Source: Sulfuriferula nivalis
GTDB taxonomy: Bacteria; Pseudomonadota; Gammaproteobacteria; Burkholderiales; Sulfuriferulaceae
Length of the DNA: 64,000 bases
Direction: 5' to 3'
Assembly (NCBI RefSeq): GCF_009937995.1
Contig: NZ_AP021881.1
Coordinates: forward strand, 1,240,001 to 1,304,000
The notes beneath the pieces are model-generated. The model was given only the letters and a program-made list of their open reading frames with translations. It was not told where the DNA came from and ran no database searches. Below are positions 32,792-41,664 of this stretch, in pieces (position 1 is the first letter of the stretch; each line of letters opens with the position of its first letter). The translations under genes were made by a program, and so were the position numbers.

Positions 32792-34141
32792 ATGAACATA
32801 GAATCTCCTATACACCAACCTACCAATCAGGAAGTTCTGCTGCAATTATTGCAAAAGCATAAACTTGTCACAGATATGCTGCATAAACAGGAGATGCCAC
32901 GTCATGAGCTCGTTGAGTCATTGGTGCGCAAGCAGAGCCTAGTACAAATGCAGCAGATTCTGAAAAAGATAGATCCTGTTGAGATCGCCCATTTTCTGGA
33001 AGACCTGCCTTCAGAGGATCAATTATATATTTGGGATCAGGTGGCTGAGGACAAAAAAGAAGCTGTCTTACGAGAAGTGACATTTGATGTTTTACAAGCA
33101 TTAGGATATCGAGAATTCAAAAAAGAACGATCAGGTATCAAAGCCTTTGACCTAAACGAAGGACGCTTGCGTGAAATCGCCATCAATAGCCGGGAAGGTC
33201 TAGTCGAGACTAAACCAATCTGGATTGACCTGGTTAATCCCTCGTTCGAAGAGCGCGTTTGGCTAGGCGATTTTTTCGGTATCGACTTGCCTGATCCAGA
33301 TGGGTTGGGTGACTTGGAATCAAGTGCTCGTTTCTATGTTGAGGAAAACGGTGAAATTCACCTGCATTCTGACTTTTTGCTCGACCGCGAGGATGTGTCC
33401 CGTAACGTAGGTGTTGGATTCATTTTGCACAAAGACATTTTGTTTTCAGTACGCAAAGAGGAACTGCCCGTTTTCAGGTTACAGCGTTTGCGTGCACTTT
33501 CGCAACCTAATTATGTGACGAATGCACGCGATGTTTTACTGGACCTCTATGCGGCTGATGCGGAATATTCAGCTGAGGCGCTTGAGGATGTATATCGCGG
33601 CCTGGAAACTGTTGGCAAGCATGTACTCAGCAAGCAAATGAGCGATGAAGATGCCGCTGCCATGTTAACAGCGATCGCACATGAAGAAATTCTGAATGGG
33701 TTAATTCGTAGAAATGTGCTGGATACACGACGTGCTGTTTCCTTCCTTATGCGCAGCCGCTTTTTAGACAAACAACAACTGGATGATGCCCAACAAATCC
33801 TACGGGATATCGAATCACTCGATGGGCATACTACTTTTTTGTTCGGCAAAATCAATTTTTTGATGGATGCGACAGTCGGCTTTATCAACATCAACCAGAA
33901 CAAAGTCATTAAACAACTGACGGTGCTCAGCGTCGTATTTATGCCACTTAATATTATTGCGGGTATGGGTGGAATGTCAGAATTCTCAATGATGACCCAT
34001 GGAATTCCTTGGCCTATTTCATATGGGGCCTTCACCATAGGGATGGGTATCGTTGCTTGGATTACCTTTTTACTGTTACGATTCTTTGAAAAACGTAAGT
34101 TGCGTAGCACTTCGGCAGCTGGCAGCAACACATCAGTTTGA
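32792..34141 (+). CDS. CorA-family divalent cation transporter with MgtE-like N-domain (449 aa)
   Basis: CorA proteins are pentameric Mg2+/Co2+ channels. The N-terminus (residues about 20-110) has helical repeats with DPVEIAHFLEDLPSEDQLYI, as in the MgtE N-domain. A CorA cytoplasmic domain follows (FYVEENGEIHLHSDFLLDRE near 188, then RLRALSQPNYVTNARDVLL near 232). The two C-terminal membrane segments are LTVLSVVFMPLNIIAGMGGM and GAFTIGMGIVAWITFLLLRF. The universal GMN signature between them reads GMG (AGMGGMSEF), as I recall for a divergent CorA subgroup, so ion choice may differ from classical CorA. It ends in a basic tail (FEKRKLRSTS). Confidence 0.88.
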   Translation: MNIESPIHQPTNQEVLLQLLQKHKLVTDMLHKQEMPRHELVESLVRKQSLVQMQQILKKIDPVEIAHFLEDLPSEDQLYIWDQVAEDKKEAVLREVTFDVLQALGYREFKKERSGIKAFDLNEGRLREIAINSREGLVETKPIWIDLVNPSFEERVWLGDFFGIDLPDPDGLGDLESSARFYVEENGEIHLHSDFLLDREDVSRNVGVGFILHKDILFSVRKEELPVFRLQRLRALSQPNYVTNARDVLLDLYAADAEYSAEALEDVYRGLETVGKHVLSKQMSDEDAAAMLTAIAHEEILNGLIRRNVLDTRRAVSFLMRSRFLDKQQLDDAQQILRDIESLDGHTTFLFGKINFLMDATVGFININQNKVIKQLTVLSVVFMPLNIIAGMGGMSEFSMMTHGIPWPISYGAFTIGMGIVAWITFLLLRFFEKRKLRSTSAAGSNTSV

Positions 34142-34216
34142 GCTGTTAAACAACATGCTGATGCCCCACACACCTTTCTAGTTAAAATACAGGTGAATAC
34201 AAAAATTAAGTGAAAT

Positions 34217-34297
34217 ATGCAAACATCCTGCAAAGGCTGTCAACACACTGACTCCTGCCGCGTTATTTGCTATGACGGTGATGATTTTTCATCCTGA
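34217..34297 (+). CDS. Cys-rich micropeptide (26 aa)
   Basis: The short frame MQTSCKGCQHTDSCRVICYD followed by GDDFSS has four Cys (positions 5, 8, 14 and 18) in a CxxC...CxxxC layout that could bind a metal or an Fe-S cluster. The ribosome-binding site is weak (AGTGA). It lies between the CorA-type gene and a small exported protein. It could be chance, but the Cys spacing in such a short frame is unusual. Confidence 0.35.
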   Translation: MQTSCKGCQHTDSCRVICYDGDDFSS

Positions 34298-34334
34298 TCA
34301 ACCAACCACCGATTTTTACTTTGAGGATTCCAAA

Positions 34335-34550
34335 ATGAACAAATTATTATCCGCTATTATCGTTGCAGCTTTTGCTGCTGTTTCCTTCTCTGCTGTTGCT
34401 GCTGATGCACCTGCACCAGCTGCTGAAGCTGCTAAAACCGAAATGGCTGCACCAGTAAAGCATAAAACCAAAAAACATCACGCCAAGAAAAAAGCCGCCG
34501 CTAAAAAAGAAACCGCTGCACCAGCTGCTGAAGCACCAGCTGCCAAGTAA
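34335..34550 (+). CDS. Small exported Ala/Lys/Pro-rich protein (71 aa)
   Basis: I chose the ATG at 34335 (GAGGA upstream), which gives a clean signal peptide MNKLLSAIIVAAFAAVSFSA ending VAA. The mature part is low-complexity: APAPAAEAAKTEMAAPVKHK then KKHHAKKKAAAKKETAAPAA. Similar small Lys/Ala-rich exported proteins are common in betaproteobacteria and may coat or buffer the periplasm. The precise role is unknown. A strong terminator follows. Confidence 0.8.
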   Translation: MNKLLSAIIVAAFAAVSFSAVAADAPAPAAEAAKTEMAAPVKHKTKKHHAKKKAAAKKETAAPAAEAPAAK

Positions 34551-34572
34551 TTAGTTCTGGGTAGTATTAAGA

Positions 34573-34596
34573 GGCAGGGATATCCCTGCCTTTTTT
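34573..34596 (+). terminator. Rho-independent terminator
   Basis: GGCAGGGATATCCCTGCC forms a hairpin directly followed by six T, 22 bases after the stop of the small exported protein. Confidence 0.93.
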
Positions 34597-34671
34597 ATGG
34601 GTGGAATTCGCCTCACCAAAGCGGGTAATTTGCATACTAATGCAGTCTGCTAATTTTACGAGCACTCAGTA

Positions 34672-34684
34672 ATGGACATAATCC
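34672..34684 (+). pseudogene. Original start of the DUF2252 gene, cut off by IS66
   Basis: ATGGACATAATCC gives MDII, and the frame resumes after the IS with ATAATCCGCAATATTCAGGC (IIRNIQA). The element was inserted after ATGGACATAATCC, duplicating CATAATCC. Read into the IS, this frame stops after about 22 codons. Confidence 0.85.
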
Positions 34685-34763
34685 GTAAGCGTCCAGCCCA
34701 TCCACCTGTCATTGCCCGCCAAACTCATGCAATCTAGCTGCTTTTTTATGAAAGGCACGCTAG

Positions 34764-35069
34764 ATGGCTACTCGACACACGCCTGATTTTTGGCAAACGC
34801 ACCTTACCGCTTGGCAACAAACCAAACTGACCGTCACAGCTTATTGCACCCAGCACGGCTTATGTGCCAAGACCTTTTATCGCTGGCGCAGCCAGCTGAC
34901 AACAGCGCCCAATCTCACGCGCCAGCCACCGCTAACCCTCATCCCCGTCAGTGTTCAACCTGCGCCTGTCACGGGCACGCTCCAGCTCCACAGCCCCACT
35001 GGCTGGCGGGTAGAGCTTCCCATTGCTAGCACGCCCTGGCTAATTGACTTGTTGCGGCAACTGCCATGA
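34764..35069 (+). CDS. tnpA: IS66 accessory protein TnpA, copy 2
   Basis: Identical to 5741-6046. Overlaps tnpB by ATGA. Confidence 0.95.
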   Translation: MATRHTPDFWQTHLTAWQQTKLTVTAYCTQHGLCAKTFYRWRSQLTTAPNLTRQPPLTLIPVSVQPAPVTGTLQLHSPTGWRVELPIASTPWLIDLLRQLP

Positions 35070-35425
35070 TATCTGCCCATCCCATCAGCCCCATCGCCAC
35101 CCAGGTCTGGCTAGTCATCGAACCCGTGGACATGCGCATCGGCATAGATGGCCTTTCCCAGCGCATCCAGCACCGCCTGGGTCGCAGTCCCTGCGACGGC
35201 GCCGCCTACGCCTTCCGTAATCGTCGCCAAACGCGGGTCAAGCTCCTGGTCTGGGATGGCACAGGGGTCTGGTTGTGCCAACGCCGACTGCATCGTGGTC
35301 ACTTCACCTGGCCAGACATCGCTGCCATCACCCATCCTTTAACCCCCACACAGTGGGACTGGCTGATCACAGGTATCGACTGGCAAAGACTCAGTGCCCC
35401 AGCCCCTGCCCACTGGCAGGTGTAG
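35066..35425 (+). CDS. tnpB: IS66 accessory protein TnpB, copy 2
   Basis: Identical to 5385-5744. Confidence 0.95.
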   Translation: MISAHPISPIATQVWLVIEPVDMRIGIDGLSQRIQHRLGRSPCDGAAYAFRNRRQTRVKLLVWDGTGVWLCQRRLHRGHFTWPDIAAITHPLTPTQWDWLITGIDWQRLSAPAPAHWQV

Positions 35426-35505
35426 CCACTCATGATTCAGTAAAAACATGCCTGAAACCCGCATTATTGCTGGTTTCAGGCGGGGTGAAATGGTATAATT
35501 CAAGC

Positions 35506-37134
35506 ATGGATTCAGCCCAACAACTTGCCCAATTTATCCCCGATCCCGCCTTGGCGGCGTATGTGGATAAGCTGTTGGCGCAGGTTAAACAGGATGCTGA
35601 ACTCATTCAACAAAACACAGTATTACTCCAGCAAAACACCGCACAAATCCTCACGCTGACTAAGCAAATCCAGCACGCCGAACTCAAGAACCAGGCTTTG
35701 GTACTGGAACTTGCCTATTACCGCCGCATCCGCTTCGCCAACAAGAGCGAGCAGCTCTCGCCTGAGCAGCGTGCGTTGTTTGATGAGTGCTGGGCAGCCG
35801 ACATCACGGCCATTGAAGCCCAAATCGGGCAGCCAGATACACCTAATACCGAAGATGCGACAACCGCTATCCCCAAGCCTGCGCGTCCACGCGCAGGTCG
35901 TCAGCCACTGCCTGACCATCTGCCCCGCATCATTCATCGCCATGAGCCTGCATCTTGCCAGTGCGGTGCGTGTGGTGGTGCGTTAATCAAAATCGGTGAA
36001 GACATCAGCGAACAACTGGATGTCGAACCTGCCCAGTTCACCGTGCATCAACACATCCGTCCACAGTATGCTTGTCGCCACTGCGAAACCGTTGCTGCCG
36101 CCCCCATTCCAGCTGCCGTCATCGACGGCGGCGTGGCGACATCAGGTTTGCTGGCGTGGGTGATGATCAGTAAATTCGTTGATCATTTACCGCTCTACCG
36201 TATAGAACACATTGCCCAGCGCAGCCAGGTGACCCTGGCGCGTTCCACCTTGGCGGAGTGGGTCGGACGTGTGGGGGTAGCGTTGCAACCGTTGGTCGAC
36301 AGGCTCACTGAATTACTGCTGGCACGCAGTGTATTGCATGCGGATGAAACGCCAGTGCCACAATTAGACCCCGGGGCGGGCAAAACCAAGAAAGCTTATC
36401 TGTGGGCTTACCGCACGGGTGATTTGGCATCCCCTTCATCCGCACCGCCTATCGTGGTGTTTGACTATCAGCCAGGGCGACAGGGATTGCATGCGCGGCA
36501 CTTTCTGGCAGGTTGGCAAGGACACTTGATGGTTGACGATTACGCTGGTTATAAAGCGTTATTTACCCAAGGCATCACTGAGCTGGCATGCTTCGCACAT
36601 GCACGTCGGAAGTTCTTTGATTTGCATGCGGCCAACCAAAGTCCAATTGCAGCGGCTGCGCTGCAGCGTATCGCGGCACTCTATGCCATTGAGCAGGCTG
36701 CGGACAAGCTGGATGCGGCAGGTCGTTTGCAGTTGCGCCAGACTCAGGCAAAACCGTTATTGGGCGAACTGCATGACTGGTTAATCCAGACTCGCGTCAA
36801 AGTGGCCGATGGCAGCGGCACAGCCCGCGCGTTGGATTACAGCATCAAGCGTTGGCCAGCACTGATACGCTATGCGGACAGCGGCATCTTGCCTATTGAT
36901 AACAACCCAGTCGAAAATGCGATACGACCCATTGCCATCGGCAAAAAGAATTGGCTGTTCGCAGGCTCAGAACGTGCAGGCAAACGCGCTGCAGCGATTC
37001 AGAGTTTGTTGGCTACCGCCAAGCTCAATGGCTTGGAACCCTATGCATGGCTCAAAGATACGTTGGAAAAATTACCGGTCTGGCCTAATAGCCAGATTGA
37101 TGAATTGCTGCCGTTTAAAAATGAACTACCATAA
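35506..37134 (+). CDS. tnpC: IS66 family transposase TnpC, copy 2
   Basis: Identical to 3676-5304. The stop codon lies three bases before a GTG that now opens the DUF2252 frame, so the downstream gene may be translated by reinitiation on the tnpC message. Confidence 0.95.
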   Translation: MDSAQQLAQFIPDPALAAYVDKLLAQVKQDAELIQQNTVLLQQNTAQILTLTKQIQHAELKNQALVLELAYYRRIRFANKSEQLSPEQRALFDECWAADITAIEAQIGQPDTPNTEDATTAIPKPARPRAGRQPLPDHLPRIIHRHEPASCQCGACGGALIKIGEDISEQLDVEPAQFTVHQHIRPQYACRHCETVAAAPIPAAVIDGGVATSGLLAWVMISKFVDHLPLYRIEHIAQRSQVTLARSTLAEWVGRVGVALQPLVDRLTELLLARSVLHADETPVPQLDPGAGKTKKAYLWAYRTGDLASPSSAPPIVVFDYQPGRQGLHARHFLAGWQGHLMVDDYAGYKALFTQGITELACFAHARRKFFDLHAANQSPIAAAALQRIAALYAIEQAADKLDAAGRLQLRQTQAKPLLGELHDWLIQTRVKVADGSGTARALDYSIKRWPALIRYADSGILPIDNNPVENAIRPIAIGKKNWLFAGSERAGKRAAAIQSLLATAKLNGLEPYAWLKDTLEKLPVWPNSQIDELLPFKNELP

Positions 37135-37137
37135 GTA

Positions 37138-38364
37138 GTGAAGGGATTGGAGTGGCTGGGCTGGACGCTTACCATAATCCGCAATATTCAGGCTTTCAAT
37201 GCAGGTCGTGACCCTGAGCGCCTTGTCATTAAGTATCGCAATATGCGATCAAGTCCTTTCATATTTTTACGCGGAACGTGTCATCTGTTTTACGATCGCT
37301 TACCACATGAACAAATGCTGGATCGTGCGCCACTGACTTGGTTATGTGGTGATTTGCATATTGAGAATTTTGGTAGTTATAAGGGCGATAATCGCCTCGT
37401 ATATTTTGATATCAACGACTTCGATGAAGCAGTGCTGGCACCGTGCAGCTGGGATCTGATTCGCTGCCTGAGCAGCATTCTGGTTGGCGCCAAGAGCATG
37501 GCAGTCAAACGGCCAGACGCCTTGGTGTTGTGCCGAAAATTCCTTGATGGATATGTAGCAGCTTTGACCAATGGTAAAGCGCGCTGGATTGAGCGCGACA
37601 CCGCTGTCGGTCTGGTCCAAAATCTGCTGGATAACCAGCGCAATCGGTCACGTACCCAATTTTTGGATAGCCGCACTGAGCGTAAGGGAAAACAGCGCCT
37701 GATACGGGTTGATGGAAAAAAAGCATTGCCAGTGAGTGATAAGCAACGTAACAAAATTATCACGTTTATGGACAGCTTTGCCAGTCAGCAGCCCAATCCT
37801 GAATTTTACCAAGTACATGATGTTGCACGTCGTATTGCTGGCACGGGTAGTCTGGGTGTAGATCGCTACATAATTCTGGTTGAGGGAAAAGGGTCACCTG
37901 ATCGCAATTATTTACTGGATTTGAAGCAGGCATTACCTTCCTCGTTATCCTCGCATCTGACCATTAAACAACCCAACTGGCAAACTGAAGCCCACCGCAT
38001 TGTAGCATTACAACAACGAATACAAGCGGTTGCAATGGCGTTTCTGCACCCAGTGGTGATCGGTAAGAAGTCCTATGTATTGCGTGGTTTGCAACCCAGC
38101 GAGGACAGAGTTACGTTGAATGGCACGAAGCAATTTCATCTTGTTGAAGGGGTGATGCAAACCATGGGTGAACTTGTTGCCTGGAGTCAATTGCGTAGTA
38201 GTGGTCGCAACAACTCGGCAACCAGTGACGTGCTAATCGATTTTGCGCATGAAAAGAAGTGGCAACAGTCGCTAATGGATGTTGCCGAAGAATGCGCTGC
38301 ACAGGTGGAGCAAGATTGGCATATTTATGCAGAGGCATTTGATGATGGTGCATTTACGAACTAG
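37138..38364 (+). CDS. DUF2252 family protein, with its start replaced by the IS66 end (408 aa)
   Basis: DUF2252 proteins have a protein-kinase/aminoglycoside-phosphotransferase-like fold. The motifs LCGDLHIENFGSY near residue 67 and VYFDINDFDEA near 85 resemble the catalytic GDxHxxN and DFD elements. The native gene began MDIIRNIQAFN. The IS66 insertion removed the first codons. A GTG at 37138 inside the IS end reads MKGLEWLGWTLTIIRNIQAF in frame through the terminal repeat into the native sequence. Only the first two residues (MD) are thus replaced by 12 IS-encoded ones. Every known core motif remains. No ribosome-binding site precedes the GTG, so expression would rely on coupling to tnpC. 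The substrate of the family is unknown. Confidence 0.8.
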   Translation: MKGLEWLGWTLTIIRNIQAFNAGRDPERLVIKYRNMRSSPFIFLRGTCHLFYDRLPHEQMLDRAPLTWLCGDLHIENFGSYKGDNRLVYFDINDFDEAVLAPCSWDLIRCLSSILVGAKSMAVKRPDALVLCRKFLDGYVAALTNGKARWIERDTAVGLVQNLLDNQRNRSRTQFLDSRTERKGKQRLIRVDGKKALPVSDKQRNKIITFMDSFASQQPNPEFYQVHDVARRIAGTGSLGVDRYIILVEGKGSPDRNYLLDLKQALPSSLSSHLTIKQPNWQTEAHRIVALQQRIQAVAMAFLHPVVIGKKSYVLRGLQPSEDRVTLNGTKQFHLVEGVMQTMGELVAWSQLRSSGRNNSATSDVLIDFAHEKKWQQSLMDVAEECAAQVEQDWHIYAEAFDDGAFTN

Positions 38365-38851
38365 CTCATAGCAGTTCGCAGTTAATTTATCGACCTTCAT
38401 AGCGCCGGTCAAATCACTAACGTTTACATGAATAAGAGAAATCCATCGGCAAAATAAACCAGCCCTAACGCGCCAAACATTAAACTAAAATACCAAACAG
38501 GTTTCTTCTTCAAGAGGCCAGCAATAGAAGATAGCAAAATTGTAATTTGCAAGAAGATCACGGCCATGCCGAATTTCTTGGAGTTGACTTGGGCAGAATC
38601 CCTGATTTGCTCTAATTTTTTAGCTTCCTGTTTAATATCTTCCTTCTCTTTTTCGTACTTTTTAACTTTCATTTCATAATCTGCAATCTTTTCCTTGTAT
38701 GCGATTAAAGCCGATCCCTGGTTTTTATTGGTCAAAGCAAGCATATCCATTTCAAGCTTTTCCGCTTGCATCGTAAGCGTCCAGCCCATCCACCTGTCAT
38801 TGCCCGCCAAACTCATGCAATCTAGCTGCTTTTTTATGAAAGGCACGCTAG

Positions 38852-39157
38852 ATGGCTACTCGACACACGCCTGATTTTTGGCAAACGCACCTTACCGCTT
38901 GGCAACAAACCAAACTGACCGTCACAGCTTATTGCACCCAGCACGGCTTATGTGCCAAGACCTTTTATCGCTGGCGCAGCCAGCTGACAACAGCGCCCAA
39001 TCTCACGCGCCAGCCACCGCTAACCCTCATCCCCGTCAGTGTTCAACCTGCGCCTGTCACGGGCACGCTCCAGCTCCACAGCCCCACTGGCTGGCGGGTA
39101 GAGCTTCCCATTGCTAGCACGCCCTGGCTAATTGACTTGTTGCGGCAACTGCCATGA
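38852..39157 (+). CDS. tnpA: IS66 accessory protein TnpA, copy 3
   Basis: Identical to 5741-6046. Confidence 0.95.
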   Translation: MATRHTPDFWQTHLTAWQQTKLTVTAYCTQHGLCAKTFYRWRSQLTTAPNLTRQPPLTLIPVSVQPAPVTGTLQLHSPTGWRVELPIASTPWLIDLLRQLP

Positions 39158-39513
39158 TATCTGCCCATCCCATCAGCCCCATCGCCACCCAGGTCTGGCT
39201 AGTCATCGAACCCGTGGACATGCGCATCGGCATAGATGGCCTTTCCCAGCGCATCCAGCACCGCCTGGGTCGCAGTCCCTGCGACGGCGCCGCCTACGCC
39301 TTCCGTAATCGTCGCCAAACGCGGGTCAAGCTCCTGGTCTGGGATGGCACAGGGGTCTGGTTGTGCCAACGCCGACTGCATCGTGGTCACTTCACCTGGC
39401 CAGACATCGCTGCCATCACCCATCCTTTAACCCCCACACAGTGGGACTGGCTGATCACAGGTATCGACTGGCAAAGACTCAGTGCCCCAGCCCCTGCCCA
39501 CTGGCAGGTGTAG
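39154..39513 (+). CDS. tnpB: IS66 accessory protein TnpB, copy 3
   Basis: Identical to 5385-5744. Confidence 0.95.
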   Translation: MISAHPISPIATQVWLVIEPVDMRIGIDGLSQRIQHRLGRSPCDGAAYAFRNRRQTRVKLLVWDGTGVWLCQRRLHRGHFTWPDIAAITHPLTPTQWDWLITGIDWQRLSAPAPAHWQV

Positions 39514-39593
39514 CCACTCATGATTCAGTAAAAACATGCCTGAAACCCGCATTATTGCTGGTTTCAGGCGGGGTGAAATGGTATAATTCAAGC

Positions 39594-41222
39594 ATGGATT
39601 CAGCCCAACAACTTGCCCAATTTATCCCCGATCCCGCCTTGGCGGCGTATGTGGATAAGCTGTTGGCGCAGGTTAAACAGGATGCTGAACTCATTCAACA
39701 AAACACAGTATTACTCCAGCAAAACACCGCACAAATCCTCACGCTGACTAAGCAAATCCAGCACGCCGAACTCAAGAACCAGGCTTTGGTACTGGAACTT
39801 GCCTATTACCGCCGCATCCGCTTCGCCAACAAGAGCGAGCAGCTCTCGCCTGAGCAGCGTGCGTTGTTTGATGAGTGCTGGGCAGCCGACATCACGGCCA
39901 TTGAAGCCCAAATCGGGCAGCCAGATACACCTAATACCGAAGATGCGACAACCGCTATCCCCAAGCCTGCGCGTCCACGCGCAGGTCGTCAGCCACTGCC
40001 TGACCATCTGCCCCGCATCATTCATCGCCATGAGCCTGCATCTTGCCAGTGCGGTGCGTGTGGTGGTGCGTTAATCAAAATCGGTGAAGACATCAGCGAA
40101 CAACTGGATGTCGAACCTGCCCAGTTCACCGTGCATCAACACATCCGTCCACAGTATGCTTGTCGCCACTGCGAAACCGTTGCTGCCGCCCCCATTCCAG
40201 CTGCCGTCATCGACGGCGGCGTGGCGACATCAGGTTTGCTGGCGTGGGTGATGATCAGTAAATTCGTTGATCATTTACCGCTCTACCGTATAGAACACAT
40301 TGCCCAGCGCAGCCAGGTGACCCTGGCGCGTTCCACCTTGGCGGAGTGGGTCGGACGTGTGGGGGTAGCGTTGCAACCGTTGGTCGACAGGCTCACTGAA
40401 TTACTGCTGGCACGCAGTGTATTGCATGCGGATGAAACGCCAGTGCCACAATTAGACCCCGGGGCGGGCAAAACCAAGAAAGCTTATCTGTGGGCTTACC
40501 GCACGGGTGATTTGGCATCCCCTTCATCCGCACCGCCTATCGTGGTGTTTGACTATCAGCCAGGGCGACAGGGATTGCATGCGCGGCACTTTCTGGCAGG
40601 TTGGCAAGGACACTTGATGGTTGACGATTACGCTGGTTATAAAGCGTTATTTACCCAAGGCATCACTGAGCTGGCATGCTTCGCACATGCACGTCGGAAG
40701 TTCTTTGATTTGCATGCGGCCAACCAAAGTCCAATTGCAGCGGCTGCGCTGCAGCGTATCGCGGCACTCTATGCCATTGAGCAGGCTGCGGACAAGCTGG
40801 ATGCGGCAGGTCGTTTGCAGTTGCGCCAGACTCAGGCAAAACCGTTATTGGGCGAACTGCATGACTGGTTAATCCAGACTCGCGTCAAAGTGGCCGATGG
40901 CAGCGGCACAGCCCGCGCGTTGGATTACAGCATCAAGCGTTGGCCAGCACTGATACGCTATGCGGACAGCGGCATCTTGCCTATTGATAACAACCCAGTC
41001 GAAAATGCGATACGACCCATTGCCATCGGCAAAAAGAATTGGCTGTTCGCAGGCTCAGAACGTGCAGGCAAACGCGCTGCAGCGATTCAGAGTTTGTTGG
41101 CTACCGCCAAGCTCAATGGCTTGGAACCCTATGCATGGCTCAAAGATACGTTGGAAAAATTACCGGTCTGGCCTAATAGCCAGATTGATGAATTGCTGCC
41201 GTTTAAAAATGAACTACCATAA
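39594..41222 (+). CDS. tnpC: IS66 family transposase TnpC, copy 3
   Basis: Identical to 3676-5304. Confidence 0.95.
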   Translation: MDSAQQLAQFIPDPALAAYVDKLLAQVKQDAELIQQNTVLLQQNTAQILTLTKQIQHAELKNQALVLELAYYRRIRFANKSEQLSPEQRALFDECWAADITAIEAQIGQPDTPNTEDATTAIPKPARPRAGRQPLPDHLPRIIHRHEPASCQCGACGGALIKIGEDISEQLDVEPAQFTVHQHIRPQYACRHCETVAAAPIPAAVIDGGVATSGLLAWVMISKFVDHLPLYRIEHIAQRSQVTLARSTLAEWVGRVGVALQPLVDRLTELLLARSVLHADETPVPQLDPGAGKTKKAYLWAYRTGDLASPSSAPPIVVFDYQPGRQGLHARHFLAGWQGHLMVDDYAGYKALFTQGITELACFAHARRKFFDLHAANQSPIAAAALQRIAALYAIEQAADKLDAAGRLQLRQTQAKPLLGELHDWLIQTRVKVADGSGTARALDYSIKRWPALIRYADSGILPIDNNPVENAIRPIAIGKKNWLFAGSERAGKRAAAIQSLLATAKLNGLEPYAWLKDTLEKLPVWPNSQIDELLPFKNELP

Positions 41223-41664
41223 GTAGTGAAGGGATTGGAGTGGCTGGGCTGGACGCTTACCTTGCATCTGGTACAAGTAAGACTTGATTGCCTTGGCCTG
41301 ATAAAAAGCCCACTGATCAGAAGCCTGGGTCTGGCTCAAGACAGAACGGGTAGAAAATCCACCCCCCTTAAATGTTGCAAGTGTTGCACACACAGCAAAT
41401 ATCACCGTCGTTAGTGCTAAGTAATTTAACCAGGGTTCTTTTATATCTTCAGCCATTTTCTTTTCTCCATTCAAGGCGGCATGATTATCAAACAGCGTCC
41501 AAATTTTTTCGGTTTCGATGATTTTCAGCGTCAGTGGAACAGCTAAAAAAGCCATACCAATTCTGGATTAGCTAAAAACAGGTGGTAAATTTAGGTGCTG
41601 ATTGGTGGGAATTATTGGTTGCTGTTTAACAGTCCTCGGTGTAGAGAGCGCTAATACTCATATG

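Larger units (their letters stand above)
34685..37172 (+). mobile_element. IS66-family insertion sequence, copy 2 (complete)
   Basis: This is the same 2,488-bp element as at 3638-6125, in plus orientation. Target duplication CATAATCC lies at 34677-34684 and 37173-37180. It splits codon 4 of the DUF2252 gene from its start. Confidence 0.97.
38773..41260 (+). mobile_element. IS66-family insertion sequence, copy 3 (complete)
   Basis: Same element, plus orientation. Target duplication CTTGCATC lies at 38765-38772 and 41261-41268. It lies 1.6 kb after copy 2 in the same orientation, so the DUF2252 gene is bracketed by two direct copies. Confidence 0.97.
38424..41456 (-). pseudogene. DUF4337-type membrane protein, split by IS66
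   Basis: The N-terminal part (41261-41456) starts MAEDIKEPWLNYLALTTVIF (GGAGA upstream) and holds the DUF4337-like CATLATFKGGGFSTRSVLS and QASDQWAFYQAKAIKSYLYQ. The C-terminal part (38424-38764) continues AEKLEMDMLALTNKNQGSAL with a coiled-coil and two hydrophobic helices (KFGMAVIFLQITILLSSIAG; WYFSLMFGALGLVYFADGF). Removal of the IS and one copy of the target duplication CTTGCATC restores a continuous frame of about 178 residues (YQMQAEKLE). The disrupted gene should give no functional product. Confidence 0.9.

Noticed and set aside
35275-35505. 77-codon N-terminal extension of TnpC (also in the other IS66 copies)
   Set aside because: It overlaps tnpB and the hairpin. The transposase family starts at the MDSAQQLAQ methionine.
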